Positions 21,628 to 31,011 of a DNA stretch of 64,000 nucleotides are shown one piece after another. A model generated the notes under the pieces. The model was given only the letters and a program-made list of their open reading frames with translations. It ran no database searches and was not told the origin of the DNA. The DNA is from GCA-2746605 sp963704835 (lineage in GTDB: Bacteria; Bacteroidota; Ignavibacteria; Ignavibacteriales; Melioribacteraceae). Numbering within the stretch: the first letter of the stretch is position 1; each line of letters begins with the position of its first letter. The stretch is from positions 1-64,000 of the forward strand of contig CAVPHW010000009.1 of NCBI GenBank assembly GCA_963704835.1, in the 5' to 3' direction. Position numbers and translations under genes: made by a program.

Positions 21628-22119
21628 ATGAATGATTCATTACTAAGAAAGAATAATGTTAAAAATGAACCAGTGAAAACTTCATTATATACAAATTATC
21701 ATCCGCATTTTGAAATAAAAGAAATGGATGCTTTATTTAATGATGCCATTTTAAAGCAGCAAGCTGATGATAATCCGCTTACTTTTATAAGAAGAAAAGA
21801 TACAAATGCAACTATATTAAGAGTTAATCATTTGAGAGCTTCTTTAGAGGAAGCGAAAAAGTTTAGAGAATTTATGATTTTGAACATTCACCAAGGTCAT
21901 AATGAATTTATTATCGATCTTACCAAATGTGAATTTATGGATTCAACTTTTCTAGGTGCAATAATACTGGTTTCTAAAAAGCTAAGAGCAGAGAACGGCA
22001 AAATTATTTTAGTTGCAGATCCTCAAAAACTAAAAGTGCTGCACACATTAAATGAACTTAACAAAGTTTTTCAAATCTATTCGACTATTGATGAAGCTGT
22101 AAAAAATTCGGGTAGCTAG
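21628..22119 (+). CDS. STAS-domain protein (anti-sigma factor antagonist-like)
   Basis: The 163-residue protein starts at ATG 21628 behind a good ribosome-binding site ('gaaagaag'). Residues 1-55 are a variable tail; residues 60-160 form a STAS domain with 'EFIIDLTKCEFMDSTFLGAI', where the serine after Asp is the phosphorylation site in SpoIIAA-like proteins, followed by 'LVSKKLRAENGKIILV' and 'LNKVFQIYSTIDEAV'. Such proteins act in partner-switching with an anti-sigma kinase; no kinase or phosphatase partner is in the neighbourhood. It stands alone, divergent from the DUF5686 gene. Confidence 0.85.
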   Translation: MNDSLLRKNNVKNEPVKTSLYTNYHPHFEIKEMDALFNDAILKQQADDNPLTFIRRKDTNATILRVNHLRASLEEAKKFREFMILNIHQGHNEFIIDLTKCEFMDSTFLGAIILVSKKLRAENGKIILVADPQKLKVLHTLNELNKVFQIYSTIDEAVKNSGS

Positions 22120-22139
22120 TTCCGTACTAACTCAAGTTA

Positions 22140-22260
22140 TGCTCACGAATATTTTTGTTATTCTGAGCGGAGTCGAAGTATCCACAAAGAGTTTAAATCG
22201 TAACCCTTGAGATTCTTCATCTGTCGGTTGAGGGATAAAGAATCACGATTTTTCGTAAGA
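22140..22260. repeat. Dispersed repeat copy 1 (degenerate)
   Basis: The stretch contains 'ttctgagcggagtcgaagta' and 'gagattcttcatct', which resemble the 'cattctgag...gattcttcat' family of interspersed repeats frequent in FCB-group genomes. Better preserved relatives are at 25055-25187 and 28645-28757. It lies just past the 3' end of the first pilin-like operon. Confidence 0.5.
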
Positions 22261-22298
22261 TGATTTAAACTGATATTAAAATAATTAGTGATCTCTAG

Positions 22299-23649
22299 TT
22301 ATTCAAACCAAGATACTATTTCAAATTGGTCGGTTGCAGGAAAACTTGGTGGAGTTGAAGTCATATACCTTTTATCATATCTAATAACTTGATTGTATCC
22401 TGCGCCGTTTGTGTAACCTGTTGTTTGTGCTGAATTTTCTATTAAGCTTCCATGAATACGCATTGTTCCCATATTTGGAGTACTGGAACTTATCCCCTCA
22501 ACTGTTATTCCACCATCATAGTTAAATAATGCAGCGTGGATGTTTATATTATTTCTGTTTGCAGAATTATTTTTTACAATTACCTGTTTTTCAGCAACTA
22601 TTCCTAACATATCTTCACAATCCGGATTGGATTCAGATTTTCCATTTTTAAATTTTAGCGGATCTTTTCTATAGATGATATCATCCTCAAGGTACACATT
22701 CCCATCATTGCTTCCGTCCTTTGCAGTACCAACAGTATATTTACCGTTAACTGTTCCTGAAAGATATAGATTCCCCTTTTTATTCCATATTACACCATTT
22801 GGTGCAAGTGTATCTAGTTGTGCATTGATAGGGGTTGTCCAATCAGTAGTAGTTGTTGTTACTTCTTTCCACTTTTTCCCTTGCTTTACCCAAGTTGTAG
22901 AAGTGGTTGTAACAGTTTGGCTCCAATCAACTGTGCCATCACTGTTAAATTTCAATCTAATATCGGAAGCATTGCCACTTGGATCTTCAAATAGTCTTCC
23001 GCCGGAATTTGCAGCACCTTCCAATTTTGAGGTATTTAATGTAAAAGGAACTTCAACCGGAGCATCATAACCACCAAGAAATTTTGGGTCAGCTTTTCCA
23101 AATCCATACATATTACCATACATACCAACACCATCTTTGGTTGTTACTTTTCCCGTAAAAACTGGCGAGCCTAATGTTAATAATTTACCCTGAGTATGAA
23201 ATGGTCCATCGATAGTATCACCGGTTACTAAATAGCCTCCACTGCCCCAAATATTTGTATAGTATCCAAATTTTGAATAGCTGCTGGAATTTAATTTAAA
23301 ACTAACCAATCCAACTGCTGTTTTTGATTCTCCCTCAAAATGATAATTAAAGTAACCTTTCGAGGTCAACATGGCTTTAGCATTTGTGGAATAGTCAATA
23401 TCTAAAACTGCATATCCATTTTGGAGATATAATGTATCATGTAGAATAACCACTCCAATTTGGGTTGGTAAAAAATTCATTTGCAGCTATGTTGGCTGCA
23501 CTAGAAGCAATATTATGCGCATTAGTCTGTGCATAATATTCCGAGAGTCGCTCAACTGCCATTGATGTAGTATTAGTGGATCTGAAATTAACAACAGAAA
23601 ACATTACGCTGAATGCAATCACAATTAAAAGTATCGCTTTACCACCCAT
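22299..23649 (-). CDS. Pilin-like operon 1, large subunit (PilX-like N-terminus), frameshifted
   Basis: About 450 residues when a frameshift near 23440 is repaired. It starts at ATG 23649 with 'MGGKAILLIVIAFSVMFSVV', a very short leader followed by one hydrophobic helix as in type IV pilin-like proteins, then a helix with 'SEYYAQTNAHNIASSAANIA'. The long exported part is beta-rich and repetitive, with 'GYLVTGDTIDGPFHTQGKL', 'PVFTGKVTTKDGVGMYGN' and 'DMLGIVAEKQVIVKNNSANR', ending 'ATDQFEIVSWFE'. It may belong to the DUF4900-like group (from memory). Its paralogue at 25669-27072 shares start, order of motifs and the C-terminal 'VVSWYE'. It is the last gene of a C-B-A operon, 12 bases behind B. 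Confidence 0.7.
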
Positions 23650-23661
23650 AAATTTCCCTTA

Positions 23662-24315
23662 TTATCTATTACTTAAGCTTGGGGCCGCTTGTCTAATCTG
23701 TCGCCAAAAAGAACTTCTATCTTTTGTATATACATCTTTTTCAGCCTCATCACCATAAGCTGCCGTGTTTTCTACAGTGATATCTATTTGCATTGTAATA
23801 ATTCCAAGTGGTGGGGAAGAAGGTAGATTAAGAATCTTATTTCCTAGAGCATCAAAGTATTCCATTTTGAATTGGGTTAAACCAAGATTTGCTGACAAAG
23901 GATCTCTGTTATTTATTTGTCTGTAAAGTATTCTATCTTTAGGATTTGGTGTTGACATTACAACTGAATCTGTTGGTGATCCAATCCAATATTTTAATGT
24001 ATCGACAAATCCATCGCCCATGGGATTGCTAGTATCTGGAGCAACGTCTGTTAAAAATGTGATGCTTGTTTCGGTAGCTTCAAGAATGGCAATAGTTGGA
24101 TCTGGTAGTTTTTCCCAATCTTTACAATATCCAATTTTTCTAAGATCATGTTCAAATAAATCAACTATAGAAAGAAGATTACTCTGAACTATCAACTCAC
24201 CGCTATTTAGATAATGATTTTCCACCGAGGAATCAACCATCTTAAATAGAATAGTAAGAATTGTTCCACCAATCATTATGGAGCCTAGAATATCAATTAA
24301 AGTTGAAAAACCCAT
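23662..24315 (-). CDS. Pilin-like operon 1, PilW/GspJ-like minor subunit
   Basis: The intact 217-residue protein starts 'MGFSTLIDILGSIMIGGTIL', where Gly2-Phe3 and an Asp at position 8 look like a shortened type IV prepilin cleavage region (G|FTLIE). The rest resembles PilW/GspJ minor pseudopilins: 'VDLFEHDLRKIGYCKDW', 'SITFLTDVAPDTSNP', 'RILYRQINNRDPLSA', 'FKMEYFDALGN', and the tail 'SSFWRQIRQAAPSLSNR'. These proteins prime fibres at the inner membrane. It is the middle gene of the operon (8 bases behind the first gene, 12 before the last). The paralogue is at 27088-27713. Confidence 0.7.
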   Translation of the reverse strand: MGFSTLIDILGSIMIGGTILTILFKMVDSSVENHYLNSGELIVQSNLLSIVDLFEHDLRKIGYCKDWEKLPDPTIAILEATETSITFLTDVAPDTSNPMGDGFVDTLKYWIGSPTDSVVMSTPNPKDRILYRQINNRDPLSANLGLTQFKMEYFDALGNKILNLPSSPPLGIITMQIDITVENTAAYGDEAEKDVYTKDRSSFWRQIRQAAPSLSNR

Positions 24316-24323
24316 TCATTCCT

Positions 24324-24842
24324 CTATCTAAAATAAAAATAGCTGTATACTTTGGAAAGTTTAACAGTATCCTTCCCTTCATTAAGAAATGGGCTGGATA
24401 CGAAAACATCAATTTTTTTGTGCCAGGTTCTTTAATTAACTGGCTTTAATTCTTTTGAATTAGCAGGGTCTACATAATAAACCTTACTGCTAATATGAAA
24501 ATTTGCTGACATTAGGGTTGGATCATTTGAAGTACTATCACTAAATCCGTTAAAATCATCAAAATCATTAAAACTTGATTTGCTTTTTTCTTTGTTATTG
24601 GGGCCTAAACTTAAAGTTAAATCGGTGAGCTTTTCTGCTATTTTATTATTTGCTGTTTCAGCATCAAAGGCTTTTCCAAATGCTTCCTCAATTAGAGCAG
24701 TTGCTAAAGAAACAGCCAAAATTTGGTATTTTGTGTCCGCCATTCCTTGAGTTGCACTAAGTGCATTTCTATTTACATTTAAAATGACCGTTGATAGTAA
24801 AATCATTGCAGCCATCGTTATCATCATTTGACCAGTATTCAT
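24324..24842 (-). CDS. Pilin-like operon 1, first small subunit (PilV/GspI-like), frameshifted
   Basis: It starts at ATG 24842 with 'MNTGQMMITMAAMILLSTVI', a short leader and one hydrophobic helix, then 'MADTKYQILAVSLATALIEE'. The first frame ends at 24432, but the neighbouring frame continues as 'KKIDVFVSSPFLNEGKDTVK' and 'LSKVYSYFYFR' to TAG 24324, matching the end of the paralogue at 27723, so a frameshift near 24440 is likely; joined length is about 172 residues. It is probably a minor pilin-like subunit; no Glu5 of classical pilins is seen. First gene of the operon, with a repeat-bearing spacer upstream. Confidence 0.65.
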
Positions 24843-25054
24843 TTCTTTATATCTAATAATTTTATAAAAGTAGGTTTAGTCAATTCACATGCCATTAAAT
24901 AAATGCGAAATCGAGCGATTTTCAATGTTTATTTTTGGCTTAGTTGATTTAAATCACAAATTCGATAAAATTGTTATGAAATGAGACACGAATGTTTGTT
25001 AATCCGAATGGATAGAAGTGGAAAACATAATTTTAGAAACCGCTGTAAAATTCA

Positions 25055-25187
25055 TGGTGTCATATTGATCCCGAAAGTTTTCGGGAGAAATATCTCAATT
25101 TTGAATTATAAAGAGATTCTTCATCTGGCAGATGCCGGATGCAGAATGACTTTATGGAATAATGCAGAGGTCTCTTTTAATAGCTAA
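25055..25187. repeat. Dispersed repeat copy 2
   Basis: The stretch shares with 28645-28757 the pieces 'gtcat', 'gattcttcat', 'cagaatgacttt', 'ggaataat' and 'cagaggtctctt', in the same order and orientation. The copy contains 'cccgaaagttttcggg', a small hairpin. It separates the paralogous operons. Confidence 0.75.
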
Positions 25188-25203
25188 AGATATTTATTTT
25201 AGG

Positions 25204-25227
25204 TAAAAAAAAGGTGCAATTGCACCT
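25204..25227 (-). terminator. Rho-independent terminator of pilin-like operon 2 and lipoprotein
   Basis: The palindrome 'aggtgcaattgcacct' (25212-25227) is followed, on the minus strand, by a run of eight T (25204-25211 as A on the plus strand). It lies 62 bases after the lipoprotein stop and fits an intrinsic terminator. Confidence 0.85.
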
Positions 25228-25289
25228 CTAATTTAAATTATTTTTTAATGAAAGGATGTTCATTAATTCTAAAATTTGACTACTTGGTT

Positions 25290-25649
25290 TTATGGGTAAA
25301 TGATTTTCTCCAGTTTTTCACCAGATCCTGTTACGGTATTATTTGCATTTATTGTAACGGTATACGCTGTACAATATATAGCTGATAGCACATATACCAC
25401 ATTATCTCTTACTCCTTGTATAGTAACTGTAAACTCAATATCACCTGGAGCAAATGTGCGTTTTGTTGAGGAGTTACCTGGGAAAATATTATTTATATTT
25501 TCTGTATTTCCACCGGTAGTTTTTATTTGAATATCGGCTTTATCTGTTCCATTGTTTACCAAAACGACACTTGGATTTTGATTTTCACAATCATCAGAAC
25601 AGCCAACAAATATAAATCCGAATAACAGTACAGCTAATAAAATTTTCAA
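25290..25649 (-). CDS. Small lipoprotein, unknown function
   Basis: I choose TTG 25649, because 'gagg' stands 5 bases before it and it gives 'MKILLAVLLFGFIFVGCSDD', a clean lipoprotein signal with the lipobox cysteine at residue 17. The longer open frame up to 25745 would overlap the preceding gene. The mature part (about 100 residues) is a predicted single beta-sandwich: 'NPSVVLVNNGTDKADIQI', 'FAPGDIEFTVTIQGVRDN', 'AYTVTINANNTVTG'. No family is recognised. It lies 19 bases behind the large subunit of pilin-like operon 2 and has no counterpart in operon 1. Anchoring to the outer membrane or periplasmic face is inferred from the lipobox. Confidence 0.7.
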   Translation of the reverse strand: MKILLAVLLFGFIFVGCSDDCENQNPSVVLVNNGTDKADIQIKTTGGNTENINNIFPGNSSTKRTFAPGDIEFTVTIQGVRDNVVYVLSAIYCTAYTVTINANNTVTGSGEKLEKIIYP

Positions 25650-25668
25650 TTTAACCTCAATTATATAT

Positions 25669-27072
25669 CTATTCATACCAAGAAACAACTTCATAATTTT
25701 TGGTATGCGGAAAATATGGTGGAACACTATGTAAAAATCTTTCATCGTATGTATGAATAAATTTATATCCTTCGGTAAGGTCCAACAGAATTATAATCTG
25801 CAGTAACTCTAACATCGCTGGCTATAATTCCACCCAAAATTTTCCATTCTTTAAGTTTGCCATCATTTTTTACTAATTTATCATCCGGACCAACACTGCC
25901 ATTATAAGCAAACATGGAAGCCTGGGAAATAATATCTTTACCTTTTGTATCAGAGTTATACTGAAGCCTTATATCTTGTTCTGCCACCAAACCAAGCATG
26001 TTCTCAGAACCAGGTTTTTTACTAATGTCATCTTTGTATTTTAAATCATCCGTTTGATAAATATTTCCATAACCAGATTTTCCTTTTTTAGAAGCTACAA
26101 TTGTTGCTGCTCCATCAATTGTTCCTTTAACAAAAACATTTGCTTTTTCAGCATACAGCATTCCATTAAAATCCTTTAGATTTATTGTTTCTTTTATTAG
26201 AGGTCCGCCATCTTTAAATTTAGGATAATCTTTAGGATCATATCCTACTATTTCTACATCAACTTTTTTATCCTTAAATTCAACCTTCACTTCAATCTCT
26301 TTGCCGCTTCCATCGGGAGCTTTTAGAACATATCCACCGCTGTTCCTGCAACCCTCATACCTGTTGTATCAAAAGGTCTTGGAACATCAATTCCGCTTTC
26401 GTAACCGCCATGAAATTTTGGGTTTTTGGTGTTGTACATTACCAATCCACCTTTGCTGGTAACTTTACCAAAAAATTCCGGACTGCCCCATGTTTTCATT
26501 ACATCATTTACGTGGAATGGTCCTTGGAATATATCACCGGTAGCAGGAATAGCAGTAGCCATCTTATCGTAAAAGTTACCATACTTTGCAAATGTACTTG
26601 GTGAAATTCAACATAAACTGTCGATGTATCTCCAAGATAAACTGCTTCAGAATAAATAACTACCAATTGTGGCTCGGCGTAAACCACCACATTCTCCCAG
26701 TACGTCTCCATGTGCTAGATGTGCAGGCAACAGCAGAGGCTGCAACGCTTATTGTATGCTATTGCATGACTTCCTTTACCGTGACAAACTTTAACTTTAC
26801 GCTGATCCCCAGTTGGGTTTGTAACATACACATTTAAGATACCACCTTGGAAAGGTAGATTTGTATATCCAGCATCCCATGTTTTATCTAAAAAAACTCT
26901 GGTTTGAAGCCATATTTGCACCAGCAATAGCAATATTTTGAGAAATGTTTTGTATATAATAATCTGAAAAATTATCAACAGAACGAGTTGATAAACTATT
27001 GAAATTACTTCCAAAAACTAAAAAGATTATACTAAAGCTAAGGACTAGCAACATTGCTGCTTTACCGCCCAT
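25669..27072 (-). CDS. Pilin-like operon 2, large subunit (PilX-like N-terminus), several frameshifts
   Basis: Starts at ATG 27072 with 'MGGKAAMLLVLSFSIIFLVF', then 'DYYIQNISQNIAIAGANMA', matching the N-terminus of the paralogue at 22299-23649. Frames change near 26900, 26710, 26560 and 26300 and again near 25760; the joined protein ends at TAG 25669 with 'TKNYEVVSWYE'. The body holds 'GDIFQGPFHVNDVMKTWGSP', 'KVTSKGGLVMYN', 'VFVKGTIDGAATIVASKKG' and 'NMLGLVAEQDIRLQYNSD', again parallel to the paralogue. Length is about 465 residues. The many shifts could be real decay or sequencing indels. Gene order and 15-base spacing to the gene before it repeat operon 1. Confidence 0.6.
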
Positions 27073-27087
27073 TTTATTATCTCCTAC

Positions 27088-27713
27088 CTATTTTTTAAAT
27101 TTCTTGCTGCCAACCGGATTTGTCTCCAGAATGCAGAAGCGTACATATCTTGATCCGTTTTATCCGTGTTTGAAATATCATAACCATAAACATCTTCAAC
27201 ACGTATATTTATTTCAATCATTTGAATTAAATCCGGAGATGCAACTGGAGAAGTTAAGTAGATTACCTAAGAGCATCATAGTAAACTAAATTAAATGCTG
27301 TTACACCTAGGTTTGTACCAACAGGTGTTTCAGTATTAACAACTCGATAAAGAAACCTATCTCTTGGGTTTGGTGTACTTGCCAGTTCGGAAATTGGTCC
27401 TGTATAGTATGAAATGCTATCAACATTTCCATCCGAATCAACATCTGTTATAAATCTAATGCTATTCGAATCTGCGTGAACGAATATAAAGAAGAGGATT
27501 AGCCAATTTAGTCCAATCTGCACAAAATCCAATTTTTCTAAAATCGAATTCCAATACTTGAACAACTGCCACAAGATTTTGCTGAACAACTAGTTCACCA
27601 CCATACATATAATTGTTTTCTACCGTTGCATCATTAATTCGGAATAAAATTAAGAGAAGCATTGCACCAATTAAAGTTGATCCAACTATATCTAATAATA
27701 CGCTTGAGCCCAT
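27088..27713 (-). CDS. Pilin-like operon 2, PilW/GspJ-like minor subunit, frameshifted
   Basis: Starts at ATG 27713 with 'MGSSVLLDIVGSTLIGAMLL', then 'VVQVLEFDFRKIGFCADW'. Shifts near 27480 and 27268 interrupt it; joined frames continue with 'IRFITDVDSDGNVDSISYY', 'PRDRFLYRVVNTETPVGTN', 'FNLVYYDALR' and end 'SAFWRQIRLAARNLKNR' at 27088. The order matches the intact paralogue at 23662-24315, which supports one gene of about 208 residues. The N-terminus lacks Phe after Gly, so processing by a classical prepilin peptidase is uncertain. Confidence 0.65.
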
Positions 27714-27722
27714 AATATTACC

Positions 27723-28227
27723 TTATCTAAAGTACCAATAACTATATACAGCAGACATTACCAGTGTATCTGGTACATCATCTTGCCCCAACATTGAAGG
27801 GCTTGAAACATAGACAGTTATTTTTTTATTCCACGTTCGGGTATTTGTACTTCCATCTAGATCTGTATCGGTTATGTAATTAACTTTACATTTTACATAG
27901 AAATCTGCTGCAGGAATAGTTGTATCAATTCTGGTATAATTGTTATAGTCATCAAAGTCGTTAAAGTCTGGATATGTTTCACCGTCTGGACCAAGAGTGT
28001 TGCTTAAATCTGTTAGTTTTGCTTACACTCGCACCATCAGTTTTTTCGTCAAATGCTTTTCCGGTTGCTTCTTCTATTATTGAAGTGGCAACAGATGTGG
28101 CAAGTACACCAAGTTTACTATCTATTAAAACTGAGTTTGTATTTAAAAATCCATTGTTTACCCTTAAAACAACCAAGGAGAGTAAAATTAAAGCTCCAAT
28201 CGTAAGCATCATTTGTCCGGTATTCAT
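27723..28227 (-). CDS. Pilin-like operon 2, first small subunit, frameshifted
   Basis: Starts at ATG 28227 with 'MNTGQMMLTIGALILLSLVV' and 'LGVLATSVATSIIEEATGKA', clearly paralogous to the protein starting at 24842. After a frameshift near 28022 it continues with 'PDFNDFDDYNNYTRID', 'CKVNYITDTDLDGSTN', 'KKITVYVSSPSMLGQDDV' and ends 'VYSYWYFR' at 27723, the same ending as operon 1. Joined length about 167 residues. It begins operon 2, which then runs through two further subunits and a lipoprotein to the terminator at 25204. Confidence 0.65.
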
Positions 28228-28830
28228 TTTTTACACCTAATTTTATTTTGTTACTTAAACAATTAGTGTGCCATCAAGCTTTTATGGAATTCTACTTTAG
28301 TATACTATCGGCAATAATTATGCATAGTTTACTTGTTTATGGCTTAATAATGGTGGAGACAGTTAAAATGAGCCCTTTGTTAAATAATTGTGATCTGTAT
28401 CATATCCATACAGAATCAATAACATTTTCATCATTTATAGAAACAATTGAAAACTTCAAATAGGTCATATTGAACACGAGAGTTTTCGATTTCGTTAAAC
28501 TTTTAAGAATGTCTATTCGTGATCATTTATAATTTATTTTTGAAAAACTTATTTAAGGAAAGCAGAAATTTTTTCTGGTAATAATTACTTGAAGAATTGA
28601 AGGCTTATTGAATATCAATGAATTATGGAAACTTCTGAAAATTTCAAATTTGTCATGTTGGGTAAAGCGCAACATCTCTATTTGGAATTAAAAAGGGATT
28701 CTTCATTTCGTTCAGAATGACTTTTGGGGAATAATTCAGAGGTCTCTTGTGGATAATGATATGTTATAATTAGAATTATATTAATGAAGTTGTTATATTT
28801 ATTAAATAATTTTAAGGAAATTTTCATTTT
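28228..28830. other. Intergenic region upstream of pilin-like operon 2
   Basis: This 603-base spacer is divergent: operon 2 leaves leftwards and the methyltransferase rightwards. It contains repeat copy 3 (28645-28757) and a shorter related fragment near 28463-28520 ('gtcatattgaacacgagag'). No coding sequence is convincing. The A-rich 'aaggaaattttcatttt' just before 28831 holds the ribosome-binding site. Confidence 0.5.
28645..28757. repeat. Dispersed repeat copy 3
   Basis: Related to 25055-25187 over about 110 bases: 'gtcatgttgg', 'gattcttcatttcgttc', 'agaatgacttttggggaat' and 'cagaggtctcttgtgg'. It lies upstream of operon 2, just as copy 2 lies upstream of operon 1. Confidence 0.75.
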
Positions 28831-29418
28831 ATGGATGCGATTAATATTCTGGTTGCTATTAATCTTTTTGTTTCGTTTAGTGCAAATATGGCTGCAGCTA
28901 AAAAGGGAATGAAATCGAAACTATCTAATGTAATTGAAAGACCCAAAACATTTCTTCAGAAGGTACCACCTAATATTTCTGCAATAGTCTTAATTTTAAC
29001 TATAGCTGCAATATTCAATTTGGGTACATTTTCTGAAGCCCTTAAAAATGAGTATAATTCCTATAGAATTATTGGGTTGCTTCTTTTTGTTGTTTTTTCA
29101 TGGTTACAAGTTGCTTCATTCAAATCCTTAGATAAGTATTATTCACAAGAAATTTTAATTTTCAAAAATCATAAACTTATAAAAGAAGGCTTGTACAAAT
29201 TTATTAGACATCCACAGTATATGAGTCAAGTTTTAAGTGATTTGGGAGTTGGAATTGCTTTAATGGGATACATCATAATTCCAGTTGTGCTTATTCTAGA
29301 AATACCTTTGTTTATTATGAGAGCCAACTTTGAAGATAATCTTTTAGGGAAACATTTTAAAGATGAGTTTGTTAGTTACAAAAAGAAATCCGGATTCATA
29401 ATACCATTTGTAGGTTAA
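28831..29418 (+). CDS. Isoprenylcysteine carboxyl methyltransferase-like membrane protein
   Basis: The 195-residue protein has about five hydrophobic segments ('ILVAINLFVSFSANMA', 'ISAIVLILTIAAIFNL', 'IIGLLLFVVFSWLQV', 'YIIIPVVLILEIPLFIM') and the SAM-binding motif of the ICMT/PEMT superfamily, 'LYKFIRHPQYMSQVLSDLG', followed by the conserved acidic 'RANFEDNLLGKHF'. Bacterial members methylate lipids or unknown small substrates in the membrane; the true substrate is unknown. The amidase gene starts 6 bases after its stop, so the two are probably co-transcribed. Confidence 0.8.
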   Translation: MDAINILVAINLFVSFSANMAAAKKGMKSKLSNVIERPKTFLQKVPPNISAIVLILTIAAIFNLGTFSEALKNEYNSYRIIGLLLFVVFSWLQVASFKSLDKYYSQEILIFKNHKLIKEGLYKFIRHPQYMSQVLSDLGVGIALMGYIIIPVVLILEIPLFIMRANFEDNLLGKHFKDEFVSYKKKSGFIIPFVG

Positions 29419-29424
29419 CCAAGA

Positions 29425-31002
29425 TTGAAGAAACAAATAATTATTACTCTTACCATTTTATTATTTATAATTCCCCAAATTATTTTTGGAAGCGATTTAA
29501 CAATCAAAATTGGTAAGCAAGTTAAAAAAATAAAGTCATCAGAAATTCGAGGAATTGAATATGTATCTTCAAAGGAATTAGCTGATGCATTTTCTGCTAA
29601 CTATTATTACAACGATACCCATCAAAAATCAGAAATAAAGTTTAAGGAATACAGATTAAAATTTACCGGTAATAATCAGTTTATCATCCTTACTTCAAAA
29701 AAGAGTGATCAGCATCAAATATTTCAATTACCGGTTTCTGCCCGAGTGAATAATGGTGATGTGCTCATTCCAATTAAGTATTCAACGCAATATCTAAGCT
29801 ATGCCTCAGGTATAGAATTAGAATATAATGAGAGTGATAATTCGATTGTTCTTAAGAATGTTAAGGTTGATACTAAATCTGTGGTTACCTGGAATGAAAA
29901 CTTAATTGATATGAAAACAGTTAAGTATGATATTTATTCTGCAAAAATAGAAACCAAAACAAATGGAACCTTATTAAGGTTAGGAATAAAAAGACCATTA
30001 AGACAGCCGACAAGTTCTATCAATGAAAATGTATTGTATCTTTTTTTCTCGGAGGCAACAATTGATAAGAATCTTGTTAATGAATTGAAATCTCAAGGAT
30101 TAATTAAAAATGTACTTTTAAGGCACGTTAGTGGTAATCCTCAGCTAGAGATTACTTTAAAAGACGGATATGATACTTATGAAGTCTTTTATGATGAAGA
30201 TATTGGCGAGATGTTAATTTCTATACACAATAAATTTTTAAAAACTGAAAATCTTAAAGCCGATTCTGAAGAAATTAAAAAATGGAATTTTAATGTAATC
30301 GTAATAGATCCTGGTCATGGTGGTAAAGATCCAGGAGCAATTGGAATTAATGGAATAAAGGAGAAAGACATTAATTTTTCGATTTCAAAAGAACTTGGAA
30401 GTTTGATAAGTAGTAAAATGAAAGATGTTAAAGTTGTTTATACACGAAACTCTGATGAGTTTATTGAACTTTATAAACGTGGTAAAATTGCAAACGAGAA
30501 CAAAGGGAATTTATTTATTTCAATCCATTGCAATTCAACTCCTAAAAAACCCTCAAATGCTACAGGTATTGAAGTTTATTTGTTAAGACCGGGCAGAACA
30601 AAAGAAGCAATTGATATAGCTGAATTTGAAAATAGTGTAATCAATTTGGAAGAAAATCAAAATAGATATCAAAAATTGACCGATGAAAATTTCATTCTTG
30701 TAAGTATGGCACACTCATCAAATATGAGGTATTCTGAAACCTTTGCAGATATGTTAAATACTGAATGGATTAAGCAAGTTGATATCCCTTCAAGAGGAAT
30801 TAAACAAGCCGGATTTTATGTTTTGGTCGGGGCATCAATGCCAAGCGTTTTAATAGAAACGGGATTTTTATCTAATAGTAATGATGCTAAATATTTAAAT
30901 AGCAAAAATGGTCAAAAAGAAATTGCATCCTCCATTTTTGATGCGATTGAGAAGTATAAAATGTATTATGAAAATTCAATTATTAATGAAATAGGCAAAT
31001 AA
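29425..31002 (+). CDS. N-acetylmuramoyl-L-alanine amidase (Amidase_3)
   Basis: The 525-residue exported protein starts at TTG 29425, directly before the signal peptide 'KKQIIITLTILLFIIPQIIF'. Residues 25-130 resemble a copper-amine-oxidase-N-like stalk domain, residues 150-275 an AMIN-like beta region, and residues 290-515 the catalytic Amidase_3 domain with zinc ligands in 'VIDPGHGGKDPGAIG', 'FISIHCNSTP' and the catalytic Glu in 'SVLIETGFLSN'. It cleaves the amide between N-acetylmuramate and the stem peptide in the periplasm, as AmiC does in cell separation. It sits 6 bases behind the methyltransferase gene and 9 bases before a tiny membrane-protein gene. Confidence 0.9.
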   Translation: MKKQIIITLTILLFIIPQIIFGSDLTIKIGKQVKKIKSSEIRGIEYVSSKELADAFSANYYYNDTHQKSEIKFKEYRLKFTGNNQFIILTSKKSDQHQIFQLPVSARVNNGDVLIPIKYSTQYLSYASGIELEYNESDNSIVLKNVKVDTKSVVTWNENLIDMKTVKYDIYSAKIETKTNGTLLRLGIKRPLRQPTSSINENVLYLFFSEATIDKNLVNELKSQGLIKNVLLRHVSGNPQLEITLKDGYDTYEVFYDEDIGEMLISIHNKFLKTENLKADSEEIKKWNFNVIVIDPGHGGKDPGAIGINGIKEKDINFSISKELGSLISSKMKDVKVVYTRNSDEFIELYKRGKIANENKGNLFISIHCNSTPKKPSNATGIEVYLLRPGRTKEAIDIAEFENSVINLEENQNRYQKLTDENFILVSMAHSSNMRYSETFADMLNTEWIKQVDIPSRGIKQAGFYVLVGASMPSVLIETGFLSNSNDAKYLNSKNGQKEIASSIFDAIEKYKMYYENSIINEIGK

Positions 31003-31011
31003 GGTATATAT

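Larger units (their letters stand above)
24843..25289. other. Intergenic region between the two pilin-like operons
   Basis: This 447-base spacer contains the promoter of operon 1, a dispersed repeat (25055-25187) and the terminator of operon 2 (25204-25227). The short plus-strand open frame 24981-25187 is repeat sequence and not a gene. Confidence 0.6.

Noticed and set aside
24981..25187. 68-residue plus-strand open frame
   Set aside because: It falls inside dispersed repeat copy 2 and is not protein-like.
28248..28463. 71-residue plus-strand open frame
   Set aside because: AT-rich intergenic sequence with no start signal, divergent to the pilin-like operon; no support.
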